Assembly: GCA_024734495.1 (NCBI GenBank)
Contig: JALMQS010000162.1
Span: forward strand, 310,001-374,000
Length of the DNA stretch: 64,000 nucleotides
Source of the DNA: Forficula auricularia
Lineage: Eukaryota; Arthropoda; Insecta; Dermaptera; Forficulidae
Direction: 5' to 3'
Of this stretch, positions 12,000 to 25,800 are shown one piece after another; position 1 is the stretch's first letter; every line of letters starts with the position of its first letter. The notes beneath the pieces were generated by a model, which worked only from the letters and a program-made list of their open reading frames with translations, was not told the DNA's origin and ran no database searches. Both the position numbers and the translations under genes were made by a program.

Positions 12000-13085
12000 A
12001 AATAACAGACCAAAAGAATTAAAAATGTGAAAAAATCGATCTTATTTTATCTATTTCAGCTATCTGAAGCTTCACATTATGTCTATTATATAAGAAAATA
12101 GCATTTTGATTAAGAATTTTGTAGTTTAAATGAAATTGTATGAAAAGATTCAATTTCTTCTCTCCAGGAGCGAATCAACAAGAAATGCCAAGAAATTTTT
12201 TTTTTCTCCTTATATTTATACAAATCTTTTGAAATATCATATCTGTGTGTTATTTTTATTTATCTTTTATACTAAATAATTCTTATTAGAAAATGTAAAT
12301 TTTAAAGAGTAGTTTATTTGAAATCCAATTTGAAAAAACGCTAATAACTCCGTTGATTTTAAGATGCGAAATTAATAGATATGATAGAACAACTAATTAT
12401 TAATCATTTGCTTCAATTTTGAACGAAATCGCTTCAGTACATTTTGAGAAAATGATCAAAAACCATCTGAGCCGTCTCAAAAATTATGCTTTTTGAAAGC
12501 ATGAGTTTCCTATGAAAAAAGTTCAAAAAGTCATATGAAACAAAACATTGACTTGTGACATGTACGTGAATTTTAAAATGTTTCTAAAACGGCCTTTCCT
12601 AGACGGTTTTCTGGGTTTTTGACGGTTTTCTCAACAAATACTGAAGCGATTTCGTTCAAAATTGAAGTAAATGATTAATATATAAATGTTTTATAATATC
12701 TATTAATTGTATATTTTTTTTTAATTTTAATCGAGTTATTAGCTTTTTTTCAAATAGGACTTCAAATAACCCTTTAAAATTAAAATTTCCTAATAATAAT
12801 TATTTCTTATAAAAGATAAATTAACATAGCACACAGATATGAATTTTCAATAGATTTAAATAAATATCTAATTAGAAAAAAAATAAAAGTTTTTGCCATT
12901 TCTAGTTGATTCGCTCCCGGAGAGAAGAAATTGAATATTTTCATAAAATTTCTTTTAAACTACGAAATTCTTAGCGAAAATGCTATTTTCTTATATTAGA
13001 CAGATACTGTGAACCTCCAGATAGATTAAATCGATAAAATAAGATCGATTTCTTTCTCATTTATAATTCTTTTGTTCAGGTATAT
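12000..13085. repeat. Fold-back element of about 1.1 kb
   Basis: Left arm (about 12030-12480) and right arm (about 12600-13070) are inverted copies sharing GGAGCGAATCAAC, AAGAAATTGAA-type and ATCGATCTTATTTTATC motifs. No ORF. Confidence 0.85.
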
Positions 13086-13099
13086 CGAGAGTTTATCTT

Positions 13100-13760
13100 T
13101 TAACTCATATACTATTTTTTTAGACATTTCCCTTATATGAACTTTTCTGTTGGTAATTAAATTTTGTTTAATAAAGGTCATTTTATAAATTTGTGTAATT
13201 CAAAGGGTTAGGCACTAATGGTGAAATTTAAGTGGAAAGTTTGATAAATATTGATCTAACGTCCTAGATATTCTACATATAAAAAAATTATAATGAAAAA
13301 ACATGTTGAGAATTTAATTTACAAAAAGAAAGCTCATTATATATAATTAGCTCAGATGACTATTTAAATATCTAGAGTAGAGAGGATTAAACACATGCAA
13401 AATTAAATAATTTTTTCTGAATAAAGTAAAGATTATTTTACAAAAATAAAAACATTTTAGATAAAGGGTGCCCATTAGATTGAAATTGTCAAATTTTTTA
13501 TTGAAATCCGTGTCATCAATCAAATTTCATATTTTCTTATTCAAAAAATTTCCTGGCCAATTTATTGAGTTTGAATTTTTATATTGAAAAATAGTTTTAT
13601 TTACATAACTCGTAAACTATTGATTTTAGACATTTCTATCATATAAACTTTTCTGATGGAAATTAAATGTACTTTAATAAGTCCTTATATGAATTTGTTT
13701 ACCTCAAAGTGTTAAGCAGTAATGTTGAATTTTAATTGGAAAGTTAGATAAATACTCGCT
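13100..13760. repeat. Diverged direct repeat
   Basis: About 150 bp at 13100-13250 recurs at about 13600-13755 (TTAGACATTTC, TGAACTTTTCTG-type and GGAAAGTTnGATAAATA motifs). No coding. Confidence 0.6.
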
Positions 13761-14059
13761 ATAAAACTCGATAAAAATAAAATGACAATGACAATGAAAA
13801 AATTATATTGGGCAGCGACCAAAAATAAATTCAAAATAAGCTGATGTGGCCATCCACATGACTTTAGCATATACCTGGCCTCTCTCTCTCTTATTTTTGA
13901 ACCCCTCCTCTTCTGGGCCACTATCAATTTCACAGAGACATTTTCATAGCGTCATATTTGTTGCATATGGGAAATTTCCTACAAATCTATCAAAGGGTCT
14001 AGGACTTATATATTGATAGTTCTACTTTTTGAGCCACCCCCCCCCCCCTTCCCCAATTT

Positions 14060-14650
14060 TAGATTTATTTATAACATCGTTTAATTTTATGGAAATTATA
14101 ATCAGTGACTACAGACGTTCTTGAAACATGTAGTTCCGCAAGAAGTTCTTTATCAGTTTTAATTTTGAAAATGACTTCTCTGCTGATCCAACCGCAACAG
14201 GGTCAATTAATAAAATTTTGTACGCAATTGTTACATTTTGATAAATATCTATTGCGTGGGGCCCTATCAAGCACGGAACACTTCGCACACCCATCACCCC
14301 GGCTCTGTTTCGAATGCGGAGATTTTGGCCTTTCTAAATTTAGATTTTCTGGTTCAAAAATGCAGAAAATGTAATTTTTTGAAGTGAAAAATAATATTTA
14401 ATAAATAGAGAGGGTTCAGGTGGAGGAGGTGGGGGTTTAGGGGGGAGTTGGGGTCCTGGGTGGGAAGGGTCAGGGAGGTCCAGGGAGCTGCGCTAGCAAG
14501 AGGTCCGCTGAAGGCAGGCGTCGCAGCTAGTCCTTCTATAAAGGAAACGGCCAAAAAAATTATTAATTTATCGAAACTGCAAACAGTTTCAGTTAAATCT
14601 TTAATTATATATAATTTCTACAACTTTTACAATTTTATTTAAGAAAAAAT
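14060..14650. other. No gene; GC-rich patch 14400-14545
   Basis: A G-rich stretch stands out from AT-rich surroundings. It is open in two frames but resembles no family I know. Confidence 0.4.
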
Positions 14651-16105
14651 AATTTTTGTAAAAAAAAAAAATAAAACCGAATTCAAAAAAACTTAATGAA
14701 ACAAAAAAAAAATAATAAAACTCAAAAATAAAATAAAATACACTAAAAGGTATAAAATAATAATCTAATTTAGTTACAACTAAACGACAAAATATTTACA
14801 TGAAATCACTTTTTGAAGTCGGTGCCAAACATATACCTACATTTTATGAATCAAACTCGACGGATTTTACTTAGTATAGTACGATTGGCGGGTACGCTCG
14901 CTTATATAGTTTGTTTAGCACAGACTTCAAAAAGTGATTTCATGTAAATATTTCGTCGTTTAGTTGTAACTAAATTAGATTATTATTTTATACCTTTTAG
15001 TGTATTTTATTTTATTTTTGAGTTTTATTATTCTATTTGTTGCATTTAATTTTTTTGAAGTCGGTTTCATTTTTTTTTATAAAAATTATTTTTATTTTTC
15101 TCTTTTTAGTGATGTTATTAATAGTGACTTAATATAATACCTTGCATGCATCTCTTAAGAGAAATGGTCGGGCGAATGAAACAGGAAATGATTATAAAGT
15201 TAAATTCATAAATATAGAAATTCTCTAGAAAAGTTTACGGGTTTTAAATGAACGTTTTAAGATTGATTTTTTTATAAAATATTTTATTTATTATAATTTC
15301 GATTATTTGCTCATAAGAATTGGATATTTACGTTAACTCGTCATTGATCATTTGATCATATCATCAGAACTTGACTAAATTAATATGGGATCACCCCTAA
15401 GGTCAGTGGCGTAGCTTGGGGGGGGGGGGAGCGGGGGGCCATGGCCCCGGGCGGCATACTACGTGGGGGGCGGCGGCAAGAGCCACGATTTTTAAAATTG
15501 GAATTTTTTTAATTTATTTTTATAACAATAAATTTTAAAATCGAAAATAAAGTTATATGTGGGGGGGCGTCTCTGATCCCCCCCCCCCCCCCCGCTTGGA
15601 CAATTCGATCGCGACACACTTCCGAGATAAAAAGTAGATTTTATATACATCGGCCACCACTGAACTATATAGTTCAATTGAACTAGTTCCATATAATGAA
15701 CGAACTATAAAAGAACTATTCCCTAAAAAGAACGATTTTTCCCATCTCTATTAAAAATGTTGAAAAGGGAAATGAATTTAAAAATATAATGCTCTTTTTA
15801 TTTAGTTTGAGATTGGACGGCAAGAACCCACGCTACGCCACTGCCTAAGGTACCCTCTTTCCAATATAAAAAGAATCATCGAAATCGGTTCATAAACAAA
15901 GAAGTTATGCCTAAACAAACATAGCAAAAAAGGTCCAATACCAATGAAAAATAAAACGTGACCAAACGGAAACTGGACTGTGAACCCAATGCAAAAAAAT
16001 CATCAAAATCGGTTCACAATTGGCGAAGATATCAGATAACATAGACACAAAAAAAAATCAGTCGAATTGAGAACCTCCTCCTTTTTTGAAGTCGGTTAAA
16101 AATAT
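14650..16105. repeat. Palindromic repeat, GAAGTCGGT family, copy 1
   Basis: Arms near 14655-14845 and 14920-15085 are inverted copies (TTAGTTACAACTAAACGAC, CACTAAAAGGTATAAAATAA). The following part to 16100 (GAATCATCGAAATCGGTTCA) matches 63095-63390. It is interrupted by the hAT MITE at 15404-15843. Confidence 0.85.
15404..15843. mobile_element. hAT MITE, 440 bp, CAGTGGCGTAG termini
   Basis: Flanked by CCTAAGGT at 15396-15403 and 15844-15851. Inverted ends CAGTGGCGTAGC and GCTACGCCACTG. The same host repeat is uninterrupted near 63125-63145, giving a natural empty site. Contains long G and C homopolymers. Confidence 0.92.
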
Positions 16106-16107
16106 CA

Positions 16108-16315
16108 AGTTAATTTCAGAAAATCTAAGTTGTATTTGAGAATTCTCTATTGAATATTAGAAAATCTCACTTGTATTTCAAAAAATAAACATATATATCT
16201 AAACAGTTGACATTTTCTGAAATTAAATTGATATTTCTGAAATACATTTGTGATTTTCTAATATTTAATTGAGAATTTTCAAATACAATTGGGGTTTTTT
16301 GAAATATACATAACA
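16108..16315. repeat. Inverted repeat upstream of the ZFC3H1-like gene
   Basis: Two arms of about 100 bp (TTAATTTCAGAAAATCTAAG-type and AATATTAGAAAATCTCAC-type motifs with complements at 16215-16310) meet near 16205. Confidence 0.7.
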
Positions 16316-16634
16316 CATGGAAAAAATGTAGTATTTGATAATGCCGGGTGCCCGGTGCTCGGTAGAGAGCTCTATGGGAGAAATGGTTAATTATCTCATG
16401 CCTGTCTTTTTTCAAGAACAAGTGAGTTGCCACTTTTTTAATCTTAGACATAGTGTTACTCATTTTGATATGTGCAATTAATTTATCATATTCTGTGTTG
16501 AATCTAATGGCTCCATAATTTGCTCGTGATGTAATTTTAGAATACCTGTGATCTCTTAACATTATATGATTTATCTATACATTGTGTTTAGTTTAAATTT
16601 TACAAAAATAGTAATTTCTATTTTTTAGATTACA
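16316..16634 (+). promoter_or_regulatory. Upstream region of the ZFC3H1-like gene
   Basis: Mostly non-repetitive. A splice acceptor just before the ATG indicates that the promoter and first non-coding exon lie here or further upstream. No clear core promoter element can be assigned. Confidence 0.3.
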
Positions 16635-16875
16635 ATGATAATGTCGCAAACCACTGATTTAATGGAAGGCCCTGAAGAAGGTGAAATATATGATTCTTTA
16701 GAAGATATTAGTTCTGATGAAGAGCAAGAAAATACGTTGGAAGTCACTTCTAAAACGAACAAAATTAAAAAAATAAATTATTTTACAACTAAGAAAAAAA
16801 GTAGAAAATTTAAAAAGCTCCATGACGAAGAAGAAAACGAGAAACCATTAAAAAAAGCCTTGCTGAATAAAACAA
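16635..16875 (+). CDS. ZFC3H1: ZFC3H1-like coding exon 1
   Basis: The ATG at 16635 (or 16641, two codons on) opens an acidic segment with EEGEI. A TTTTTTAG acceptor ends at 16628, so an upstream non-coding exon is likely. The donor is A/GTGAGT at 16876; the exon leaves one base (phase 1) that completes a Ser codon with exon 2. Confidence 0.8.
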
Positions 16876-19800
16876 GTGAGTCTCTTCTATATCAGAGATT
16901 AAAAAATAGTAATATTGAATTTTAATAATTTATTTTAAAAAAATTATATTTGTGGAGGTTAATTTTTTTATGAGCACTAAATCTAGTATTCAGCCATTTT
17001 GTTTTCGAATCTTAATCTTTCTTAATTTAAAATTTAATCTTAAGTTTTAATTTATCGAAAAAGTGGTCAGCAACCAATTCCTATTAAAAGATACATTTCG
17101 GGCTATTTTTTTTTATCTGATTTAAAATAATAAAATAAAATTCATTTCATATAAAAATTTGAATGTCTTAATTATGAGACGGGTGGTTGCGTCAAACCAG
17201 TCTTAGGACTGTATACTTAATGATGGTGATGAATTATGAAAAAAAATTCTCATTAAATTAAAATAATTAATCTCTCATTAAATATCATTTTACTCAGTTG
17301 ATCTCAAAAAGCTCTTTTTGTACATCTTGTATGATCCAGGGGGGCGACACACTTCCGAGATCAAAAGTAGATCTTATATACCGGCGGCCACCCCCCCCCC
17401 CCCCCAAATCAGTGGTCTGGATCCGCGCCTGGTATGATCTGAGCTGATTTAAATTTTTTCATCCAAATCTTAAGTCGTTTTTAAATAAAAATTGATGTCG
17501 AAATAATAGTTGAATAAAGAACCTTAAGGTAGTTGTTTCGCGATAATACTAGCAAAAAGTTTATGCTAGAGTATATAGAACAGACAATAAGGATTCATAA
17601 ATCATAAGCCCAAAACTTTTTGCTGTTTATGTACCAATTCTAGCCAATCCCGTGCTCGTTTGACAAATCTGGCACCATTGTAAGAGATTGAATATTTTTA
17701 TATTAAAATGACAGATAAAATACATTTTAAAAGTTAAAAAATTTAAATAAAAATCGTTTTATTTTTTAACAAATGTAATCAATTCCTACGTTACACCTTA
17801 TGAAAATTATAATTTTGAAAAAATTACCGCATCCGCGCTTTATACACACATATTTCGCTGGTTAAATAAATGTTTTTAGTGTAAAATTTTTTTATACACT
17901 TTTCATTATTTATTCATTATTCAGAAACTCTCTTGTAACTATGAATCAAAATTGTCTTAAAATATGTATTGGTTATTGTTTAATGTTGGTTTAGTTTTTT
18001 ATAAAAATGGCAAGAAGAGTTTCTTAATTATAATTAAATATGTATGTAAATTTTCCGTATAGTGCAATTTATAAGTCTTGAAAAACTCTTATCTTTGGAA
18101 TTTTATATCTCTGGAACTACGATGCAGAAGTACTTAAATAATCTGTCTAAATTTCAAAAAAATTCTAAGAAAACTCATATGGTGAAACAATTACTTAAGG
18201 CCCGCCCTATTTTTCCTAAATTTAAATTATATTCATTATAATCAGACTAGAATATTTGCCTCGGCCGGATGTAACCCGATAGAACTGTTATTCTCTTCCC
18301 ACGGCTTTGCGACATTCACGTACGCACCTCAAAGTCATGACAAAATGCATACATCAGCCACCCGTGGCACACAAACACACACACACAGATGAGGGCCGAC
18401 AGTTGTCTCTACCTCACATGCCCGCCCGGGATTCACAAACTATTGCAGACTTAGCATAAACTGTCAATAAAAGGGTACCTCCCCACGACCAACAGAAGCC
18501 TCTTCTGATAGAATTCAGATTCCAATTGACCCAGAATTCAGATTCCGATCCTTCAATTTTTTTTAAATGATGAGAGAAGGAGTTACACCAAAAAGGTGCA
18601 ACCCCTAAAGGCCTGTGTTGGCCCATCGTGAAAAGAAGAAGAAATAATTTTATGGGCTGGGCAGGGGTCGAAGGTATCTGTGGATACGGGTCTTAAGTAG
18701 CTGAAGGTTATAAGTCGCGGGAAAGATGCTGGCAGGGAGCAAGTTCCAGTCTCTGGAGGTCATATGGATAAAAGAGTTGGCGAAAGCGCTTGTTCGACTT
18801 TTATCCAATTTGACAGCGAAGGGGTGCTGAGCTTTCGAAAACCCCGTGTTTCTCGTAAAGAGGGCTTTAGGGGGGATAATTGATTTCAGCTCGACTGAAT
18901 AGACATCGTGATAGTTTCTGTAGTACAGGGAAAGGGCAGAAATGGTTCTTCGGTGAGCCAGGGAGTCGATTGAGTTGGTTAGAGAATTATCTACCATTCG
19001 CTATTGAGGAAGGCTAACTCCAGAGAACCTTTCCAAAAAGGGCTCGCTCATGACATATTGGGTGGGACTTTCCAGAGTCCGGCCCTCAACAATCACATCC
19101 TGACCCCCTCACTATGAATGAACTGAGGTCTAAACATGAACCATAGCTTATAATTAGAGATCGGATTTTTATGCGGTAAAAGCTGCCAAAATATAGAGTT
19201 AAAAAAATGCTGAAATATGCAAATATATGCAATAAAAATTGCCAAAATAAATTATTTTATGCACTAAAAAATTAAAATTGAAGACATAAAGACTATATAT
19301 TTGAAGGAGTGCTATGAAAGAAATAAAATGATAAAGTAAGCTATAGACACAAAGTGTCAAATATGTACTTTTATTGAGTAAAAAATTTCACAAAATTCTC
19401 ATTATATTTAATATATTACTTTAAACTCAAAGAAATAATAGGTGCTCTTGAATAAAATCAACATAATAAATATAATAATGTTTCAAAAATGTGATCAAAA
19501 AATACGCGGGGGTAGTTTTATTTAGCAGGCACGATTGTATTGTATTGCTTTTATTTTTGTATATTAACAAGCTTTTCTTATTGAGGTACAAATAATAAAC
19601 TAATAAAATAATTAAAATATTTGTCTGGCTATAATCGTATCACTACACTAATTTACACACACATGGGCTGTAGTTACCGAAGGCGATTTAAAAAAAAATA
19701 ATAATAATAATAATAAAGGAATAATTAACAAAGGATCTCAAAAATAATTAAAATTTGATTGTAATTGTGAATAATTTATGTTTACAAGTATTTTTCTAAA

Positions 19801-22800
19801 TTATCTTCAGGTTATTATGTCTACTGTCACTTAAAATTGATTTATACGATGAAAAGGAGCGCTCCACATCCTCAGATGTAATAGGGCCAAATTTAAAGGA
19901 ACTTTATATATATACTATTTCTTCATTTTTTTTCATTCTTTTTCTCCTAAAATTTATTTTTAAAAAATCTCTATTTGGCGCGAAATAGACAATATTTGAC
20001 AAAAAATCCTTCAAATATGCAATTTTATGCAATATTACGCAAATATGCAAAAATATGCAGTATAAAATTTAACCCACAGTATCCTAGATGCATGATTCGG
20101 ATATATAATTGATCCCCTGGGTGTACGTGGCGGCAAACAAAATATGCAATTGCATAGGAATCCGATCTCTACTTATAATATTTAATTTAATTACTATGTC
20201 TGGTCTAACTAGGGAGTGTATCGATTCTTGGAAGTTTTTTTTTTATTACACAATTTTAAGCCGTACAGTCTGTTTTTCTTGTTATCTTTTAAAAAAAAAA
20301 TTTCAAAGCAAGTTTAATTTAATTGTATCTAGGTATATCTTAATTAATGACGCTACAATATGCCTTATGGATTACCCTTTACTTTAGATGTTTTTTACTT
20401 TTTAATAGTAGGATAATGATTTTGTCCAAATATCCTGAGTTTTTCTGGTGAGCCTTTTATGTAGTCAGATTGATGATCCATTTTTTTTTTACTTATAATG
20501 AAATATAAAAATTTATTCACATTTCGGACCCTTCATTTTGAACTATCCTCATGTATTTACCAAAGAAGCTAAGTAATTCACGTCGTCGATCTGTTAGTAT
20601 AAAAATTCATGATTATGCTATTGACATACATATCGATTGTCATTTTAGCCGTATTTATCAACCCTTTAAAATATTATGTCAACAAAACAATATAAAAATA
20701 AACTGCAACGGATCGTTGCTAAACTTTATCCAAATTCATTTGAAATATTAATATGTTTGTTCCTTTATTATTAATCAGATATCACTTGCAATTTGTAGTT
20801 CATATTGAAATTAATTCAAAAATAATTCTCATTTAAGAGTCGAGGAATAACCATTCTACATTGGATTTTTGACGTTTCGGTTTTATTGGTAACCATTGCT
20901 GAAGACATAGAGGAATCGACTTAAAATCAAAAATAGCCATCGATTCTCATCTAATACTTGAGGAATAACAATTCTACATTAGGTTTTTGACGTTTCGATT
21001 ATTATTGGTAACCATTGCTGAAGACATGGAGGAAACGACTTAAAGTCAAAAATAACGATCGATTCTTATCTAATACTATAGGAATAACCTTATTGAATTC
21101 CATTTTTGATGTTTTGACTATTAATGGAAACCTCTACTGAAAATGTAGAAGAATCGACTTAAAATCAAAAAGACTAAATTCTTTTATGGCAAACAACTCA
21201 AGCTTGAGTCAAAACATCAAAAATGGAATGCAATAAGGTTATTCTTCTAGTATTAGATAAGAATCGATCGTTATTTTTGATTTTAAGTCGATTCCTCCAT
21301 GTCTTCAGCAATGGTTACCAATAATAATCGAAACGTCAAAAACCTAATGTAGAATTGTTATTCCTCAAGTATTAGATGAGAATCAATCGCTATTTTTGAT
21401 TTTAAGTCGATTCCTCTATGTCTTCAGCAATGGTTACCAATAAAAACCGAAACGTCAAAAATCCAATATAGAATGATTATTCCTCAAGTACTAGATGCGA
21501 ATCAATCGCTATTTTTGGTTTAAAGTTGATTTCTCTATGTCTTCAGCAATGGTTACTAATAAAAACCGAAACGTCAAAAATCCAATATAGAATGATTATT
21601 CCTCAAGTACTAGATGAGAATCAATCGCTATTTTTGGTTTAAAGTCGATTTCTCTATGTCTTCAGCAATGGTTACTAATAAAAACCGAAACGTCAAAAAT
21701 CCAATATAGAATGATTATTCCTCAAATACTAGATGAGAATCAATCGCTATTTTTGGTTTAAAGTCGATTTCTCTATGTCTTCAGCAATGGTTACTAATAA
21801 AAACCGAAACGTCAAAAATTCAATATAGAATGATTATTCCTCAAATACTAGATGAGAATCAATCGCTATTTTTGGTTTAAAGTCGATTTCTCTATGTCTT
21901 CAGCAATGGTTACTAATAAAAACCGAAACGTCAAAAATCCAATATAGAATGATTATTCCTCAAGTACTAGATGAGAATCAATCGCTATTTTTGGTTTAAA
22001 GTCGATTTCTCTATGTCTTCAGCAATGGTTACTAATAAAAACCGAAACGTCAAAAATCCAATATAGAATGATTATTCCTCAAATACTAGATGAGAATCAA
22101 TCGCTATTTTTGGTTTAAAGTCGATTCCTCCATGTCTTCAGCAATGGTTACCAATAATAATCGAAACGTCAAAAACCTAATGTAGAATTGTTATTCCTCA
22201 AGTATTAGATGAGAATCAATCGCTATTTTTGATTTTAAGTCGATTCCTCTATGTCTTCAGCAATGGTTACCAATAAAAACCGAAACGTCAAAAATCCAAT
22301 ATAGAATGATTATTCCTCAAGTACTAGATGCGAATCAATCGCTATTTTTGGTTTAAAGTTGATTTCTCTATGTCTTCAGCAATGGTTACTAATAAAAACC
22401 GAAACGTCAAAAATCCAATATAGAATGATTATTCCTCAAGTACTAGATGAGAATCAATCGCTATTTTTGGTTTAAAGTCGATTTCTCTATGTCTTCAGCA
22501 ATGGTTACTAATAAAAACCGAAACGTCAAAAATCCAATATAGAATGATTATTCCTCAAATACTAGATGAGAATCAATCGCTATTTTTGGTTTAAAGTCGA
22601 TTTCTCTATGTCTTCGGCAATGGTTACTAATAAAAACCGAAACGTCAAAAATTCAATATAGAATGATTATTCCTCAAATACTAGATGAGAATCAATCGCT
22701 ATTTTTGGTTTAAAGTCGATTTCTCTATGTCTTCAGCAATGGTTACTAATAAAAACCGAAACGTCAAAAATCCAATATAGAATGATTATTCCTCAAGTAC

Positions 22801-25800
22801 TAGATGAGAATCAATCGCTATTTTTGGTTTAAAGTCGATTTCTCTATGTCTTCAGCAATGGTTACTAATAAAAACCGAAACGTCAAAAATCCAATATAGA
22901 ATGATTATTCCTCAAATACTAGATGAGAATCAATCGCTATTTTTGGTTTAAAGTCGATTTCTCTATGTCTTCAGCAATGGTTACTAATAAAAACCGAAAC
23001 GTCAAAAATCCAATATAGAATGATTATTCCTCAAGTACTAGATGAGAATCAATCGCTATTTTTGGTTTAAAATCGATTTCTCTGTCTTCAGCAAAGGTAA
23101 CGGATAAGAAAACAACGCAGTTGCTATGGTTACTCATAAAAATTCCTCCCAAATTTTTAGCATTTCACAGAGAAAAGCTTATCCATTCTTACTTAAGCAA
23201 GGCTAAATGAGCTATATTAAAACTTTCAAATGAATAAATTTTAAAGAATTTAAAAAAATAAAAAAAGTACCATCTTACTCTAGAGTAAAGTACTTTAAAA
23301 TATAATTTTACTAAAAACTTTATTTAACCTTTTTTGTGGTCCCCAAGGTACTTAATTAGGATATTAAATTTCATCAAAATTGGTTAAGCCATTTTCAAGA
23401 TATTTAGAAATAAAAACCGAAACGCCAAAAATCCAATATAGAATGGTTATTCCTCAAGTATTAGATGAGAATCGATGGCTATTTTTGATTTTAAGTCGAT
23501 TCCTCCATGTCTTCAGCAATGGTTTCCAATAAAAACCGAAATGTCAAAAATCCAATATAGAATGATTATTCCTCAAGTACTAGATGAGAATCAATCGCTA
23601 TTTTTGATTTTAAGTCGATTCCTCTATGTCTTCAGCAATGGTTACCAATAAAAACCGAAACGTCAAAAATCCAATATAGAATGATTATTCCTCAAGTACT
23701 AGATGAGAATCAATCGCTATTTTTGTTTTAAAGTCGATTTCTCTATGTCTTCAGCAATGGTTACTAATAAAAACCGAAACGTCAAAAATCCAATATAGAA
23801 TGGATATTTCTCAAGTATTAGATGAGAATCAATCGCTATTTTTGGTTTAAAATCGATTTCTCTATGTCTTCAGCAATGGTTACTAATAAAAACCGAAACG
23901 TCAAAAATCCAATATAGAATGATTATTCCTCAAGTACTAGATGAGAATCAATCGCTATTTTTGGTTTAAAATCGATTTCTATGTCTTCAGCAAAGGTAAC
24001 GGATAAGAAAACAACGCAGTTGCTATGGTTACTCATAAAAATTCCTCCCAAATTTTTAGCATTTCACAGAGAGAAGCCTATCCATTCTTACTTAAGCAAG
24101 GCTAAATGAGCTATATTAAAACTTTCAAATGAATAAATTTTAAAGAATTAAAAAAATTAAAAAAGTACCATCTAACTCTAGAGTAAAGTACTTTAAAATA
24201 TAATTTTACTAAAAACTTTATTTAACCTTTTTTGTGGTCCCCAAGGTACTTAATTAGGATATTAAATTTCATCAAAATTGGTTAAGTCATTTTCAAGATA
24301 TTTAGAAAAAACTAAAAAAGTACCGAAATAAAGTACTAATGTTTGTGGGCCGATATGTACCAAAAACTAATCAGCGCTTCATTTTGTTAAACTAATGGTA
24401 GGTTTTCAATTTCATTTCAATCGGTGCAACGGTGTGGAAAAAATCGTGGGCCAAAAAAGCGATAACATACATCCATCCATACATACATACATACATACAT
24501 CCGCACGCACTAAATGAAAAAATCGCACTTTTTGGCCTCTCGGCGAGACCCCATGTAATTTTTGGCAAAACCGTCACGTGCTAAAATTCAACCTAATTGA
24601 ATACTACAATTTGTGACTTTATTTGAGTCCATGGGTTCCGTAGTCTTTACCTGAGGACCCTTTGAAGCCACGCTTGCCCCGAGAGCGATTGCAATACTTT
24701 ACCCATGCTTTGCATTGGATAAAGTAAAAACTAAAAAAGTACTGAAATAAAGTACTAATGTTTGTGGGCCGATATGTACCAAAAACTAATCAGCGCTTCA
24801 TTTTGTTAAACTAATGCTAGGTTTTCAATTTCATTTCAATCGGTGTAACGGTGTGGAAAAAATCGTGGGCCAAAAAAACGATAACATACATCCATCCATA
24901 CATACATCCATCCATACATACATCCATCCATACATCCGCACGCACTAAATGAAAAAATCGCACTTTTTAGCCTCTCGACGAGACCCCTTGTAATTTTTGG
25001 CAAAACCGTCACGTGCTAAAATTCAACCTAATTGAATACTACAATTTGTGACTTTAATTGAGTCCATGGGTTCCGTAGTCTTTACCTGAGGACCCATTGA
25101 AGCCATGCTTGCCCCGAGAGCGATTACAATACTTTACCCATGCTTTGCATTGGATAAAGTAAAAAATTAAATTTTAACCATAGGTGAAAAAACTGCTTGT
25201 AGAGATATGGAAACTGAAAAGACGCAGGGTTCATACTTCTAAATAATGCAATATTTTTAAAACTCAATTATTAGCTTTTAATTTTATTAAAAATATCTTT
25301 TCTTTAACTCTGCTTGTCTTTTAATAATTTTATAAATTTTTTATATTTAAAGTTTTGTTAGGTAATGATAAGGTGCTGTCATCTATTAAATCCGATGGAA
25401 TGGAATATTTTTAATTATATGTCTGAGGGGTTGTTTTTCACCCCCTCGGGAATCGAACCCGAGTGCCAGTAACAGCAATCCGGGCAGAGGTTCGCATCCC
25501 GCGGGTGAGCCAGATGACCCGGATTGCTGTTACTGGCACTCGAGTTCGATTCACGAGGGGGTGAAAAACAACCCCTCTGACATATAATTAATAATATTCC
25601 ATTCATTTAATAGATAACACCATCTTATGATTTTCTAGTAAATTTGAATCTATTATCATCGGCAAATTGAAATCTTTCATATTAAAGCTTTGTTATAAAA
25701 ACGTGGTATATGTAATCGTGTAGTGTAAACAAAAGTTTATTTTTATTTACATTTAAAAAAAAATATGGCATTTGTTGACATATTTTAGAAAGAATAATTT

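Larger units (their letters stand above)
20700..25166 (+). mobile_element. Composite repeat: unique head, 119-bp satellite array, 'tail' repeats
   Basis: Head 20700-20845, three units in inverted orientation (20850-21180), about 16 direct units (21190-23090), a tail piece (23095-23405), five more direct units (23410-23990), then two tail copies (24000-24732 and 24726-25166) with CATC/CATA microsatellites. An inverted truncated relative occupies 59291-60765. The class of transposon is not recognised. Confidence 0.75.

Noticed and set aside
14354..14642. Overlapping open frames in the GC-rich patch
   Set aside because: Both strands are open because of the composition; no conserved motif, and flanks are repeats.
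16167..16562. A 131-codon minus-strand open frame just upstream of the ZFC3H1-like gene
   Set aside because: It covers the 16108-16315 inverted repeat, has no recognised domain and its N-terminal half is not supported by any family; probably chance.
21190..23095. Regular repeats that might suggest a CRISPR array or ribozyme tandem
   Set aside because: Units are 119 bp with no constant-repeat/variable-spacer pattern, and the sequence is eukaryotic. GAAACGTC is present but no CTGANGA precedes it on the same strand at the right distance, so these units are not counted as hammerhead-like.
25400..25610. A functional tRNA gene
   Set aside because: Only B-box-like motifs are visible; no complete cloverleaf or A box could be drawn on either strand.
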